This document shows positions 15,067 to 16,000 of a DNA stretch of 16,000 nucleotides, one piece after another. The stretch lies in assembly GCA_018400355.1 (NCBI GenBank), contig JAGYMV010000009.1:1-16000 (forward strand), given 5' to 3'. This DNA comes from Wenzhouxiangella sp. (GTDB lineage: Bacteria > Pseudomonadota > Gammaproteobacteria > Xanthomonadales > Wenzhouxiangellaceae). Positions within the stretch are counted from its first letter, which is position 1, and each line of letters begins with the position of its first letter. A program made the position numbers and the translations under genes. The notes under the pieces are model-generated. The model had not been told where the DNA came from and did no database searches. It saw only the letters and a list, made by a program, of their open reading frames with translations.

Positions 15067-16000
15067 ATGTCAAACCAAAACCTTGCCCACCCCCCTGTGG
15101 CCTCGGTCAAAGCGCTCTTAGCCAATGAGCACGCCGAAGGCAGTGAAGTGCTTGTACAAGGCTGGGTTCGCACCCGCCGCGACTCTAAGGCTGGATTCTC
15201 GTTCATCCACTTAAACGATGGTTCGTGCCTCTCCAATATCCAGTTGGTCGCTGATCAGGCCTTGCCCAATTACCAAAGCGAGATCCTTAAGCTGACTTCA
15301 GGCAGCGCCGTGCAGTGCCATGGCACCGTGGTTGAATCAAAGGGAAAGGGCCAATCGGTCGAAATCCAGGTGACCGCGATCGAGGTGATGGGCTTGGTCG
15401 AGGACCCAGACACGTACCCAATTCAGCCCAAGCAGCATTCTTATGAATTCCTGCGCACCGTCGCGCACTTAAGACCGCGCACCAATACCTTTGGTGCGGT
15501 CACACGCATTCGTCACGCCGCGGCAAAAGCCATCCACCGATTCTTCGATGAAGAGGGCTATTGCTGGGTCAACACACCGATCATCACAGCGTCTGATGCC
15601 GAAGGCGCTGGTCAACTGTTCCGAGTCAGCACGCTGGATCTAGCGAACTTGCCAACCAATGAGACCGGCGGCATTGATTTCTCCCAAGACTTCTTTGGTC
15701 AAGAAACGTTTTTAACCGTCTCAGGGCAATTGAACGTCGAGGCCTTTTGCTTGGCCATGAGCAAGGTTTATACGTTTGGGCCCACCTTCCGGGCCGAAAA
15801 TTCAAACACCTCTCGGCATTTGGCCGAGTTTTGGATGGTCGAACCCGAGGTGGCTTTTGCCGACCTCAATGACCTGGCTGGTCTGGCTGAGCGTTTTCTG
15901 AAATCGGTGTTTGCCGATGTGTTGGCGAACTGCCCAGAAGACATGGCCTTTTTCGCCGAGCGCATTGAGCCCGAGGCGATCACTCGGCTTGAAAAGGTCA
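15067..16000 (+). CDS. asnS: Asparaginyl-tRNA synthetase (3' end beyond the window)
   Basis: Class II aminoacyl-tRNA synthetase charging tRNA-Asn in the cytosol. About 311 of an expected roughly 466 residues are present. Seen: the N-terminal OB-fold anticodon-binding domain (VLVQGWVRTRRDSK, then FSFIHLNDGS), the hinge (YPIQPKQHSYEFLR), and the start of the catalytic domain with the GAVTRIRHAAAKAIHRFF helix, the DFFGQETFLTVSGQLN stretch, and motif 2 around FGPTFRAENSNTSRHLAEF. Motif 3 would lie beyond the window. ATG 15067 is the most likely start; an in-frame ATG at 15049 would add six residues, and neither has a strong Shine-Dalgarno. The frame is open to the last base, so this is a truncation by the window, not a broken gene. 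Confidence 0.96.
   Translation, partial: MSNQNLAHPPVASVKALLANEHAEGSEVLVQGWVRTRRDSKAGFSFIHLNDGSCLSNIQLVADQALPNYQSEILKLTSGSAVQCHGTVVESKGKGQSVEIQVTAIEVMGLVEDPDTYPIQPKQHSYEFLRTVAHLRPRTNTFGAVTRIRHAAAKAIHRFFDEEGYCWVNTPIITASDAEGAGQLFRVSTLDLANLPTNETGGIDFSQDFFGQETFLTVSGQLNVEAFCLAMSKVYTFGPTFRAENSNTSRHLAEFWMVEPEVAFADLNDLAGLAERFLKSVFADVLANCPEDMAFFAERIEPEAITRLEKV

Noticed and set aside
15012..15236. Longer Fe-S carrier starting at 15236.
   Set aside because: The extension is antisense to the start of asnS and lacks family similarity; the carrier domain begins close to 14999.
1..16000. Search for CRISPR arrays, insertion sequences, tRNAs, prophage or defence genes.
   Set aside because: I saw no direct-repeat array, transposase, tRNA-like cloverleaf or phage gene; the window is core chromosome.

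Overview
This window looks like ordinary chromosome from a gammaproteobacterium of moderate GC. The evidence is the linked gene order rpsF-rpsR-rplI-dnaB-alr and miaB-phoH(ybeZ)-ybeY-corC(ybeX), a cyanide-insensitive-type cytochrome bd operon, an IscA-type Fe-S carrier and a bacterial asparaginyl-tRNA synthetase. I cannot name the genus from sequence alone. I see no mobile element, prophage, CRISPR array, tRNA or rRNA, and gene packing is very tight: no stretch over 300 bases lacks a gene.

Layout. Positions 30-5840 (+ strand) hold cydA-cydB-cydD-cydC: the two subunits of a short-Q-loop bd-type quinol oxidase, then the CydDC ABC exporter needed to assemble it. cydC runs tail to tail into a DUF4105 membrane protein, overlapping it by 59 bases. 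Positions 5782-14452 (- strand) are one nearly gapless run read right to left: rpsF, rpsR, rplI, dnaB, alr, miaB, phoH, ybeY, corC, DUF4105. Positions 14646-15011 (- strand) hold an A-type Fe-S carrier. Divergent from it, asnS starts at 15067 (+) and is cut by the window end at about residue 311.

How it fits together. The left block is a respiratory module. The long minus-strand block joins two conserved clusters, ribosomal protein/replicative helicase/alanine racemase and tRNA methylthiolation/ribosome maturation/CBS-domain protein. Most junctions from alr onward are short overlaps, suggesting translational coupling. A good promoter precedes rpsF, and a second likely promoter lies before dnaB.

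I found no novel defence or mobile system. The items most worth a second look are: the missing normal start of cydD, which a one-base change in an AAA run would repair; an 11-bp inverted repeat straddling the predicted dnaB -10 box; a structured rpsF leader that fits S6:S18 autoregulation, with a TTG start; and a DUF4105 protein whose His/Cys motifs resemble the permuted NlpC/P60-LRAT fold and which sits where lnt usually follows corC.
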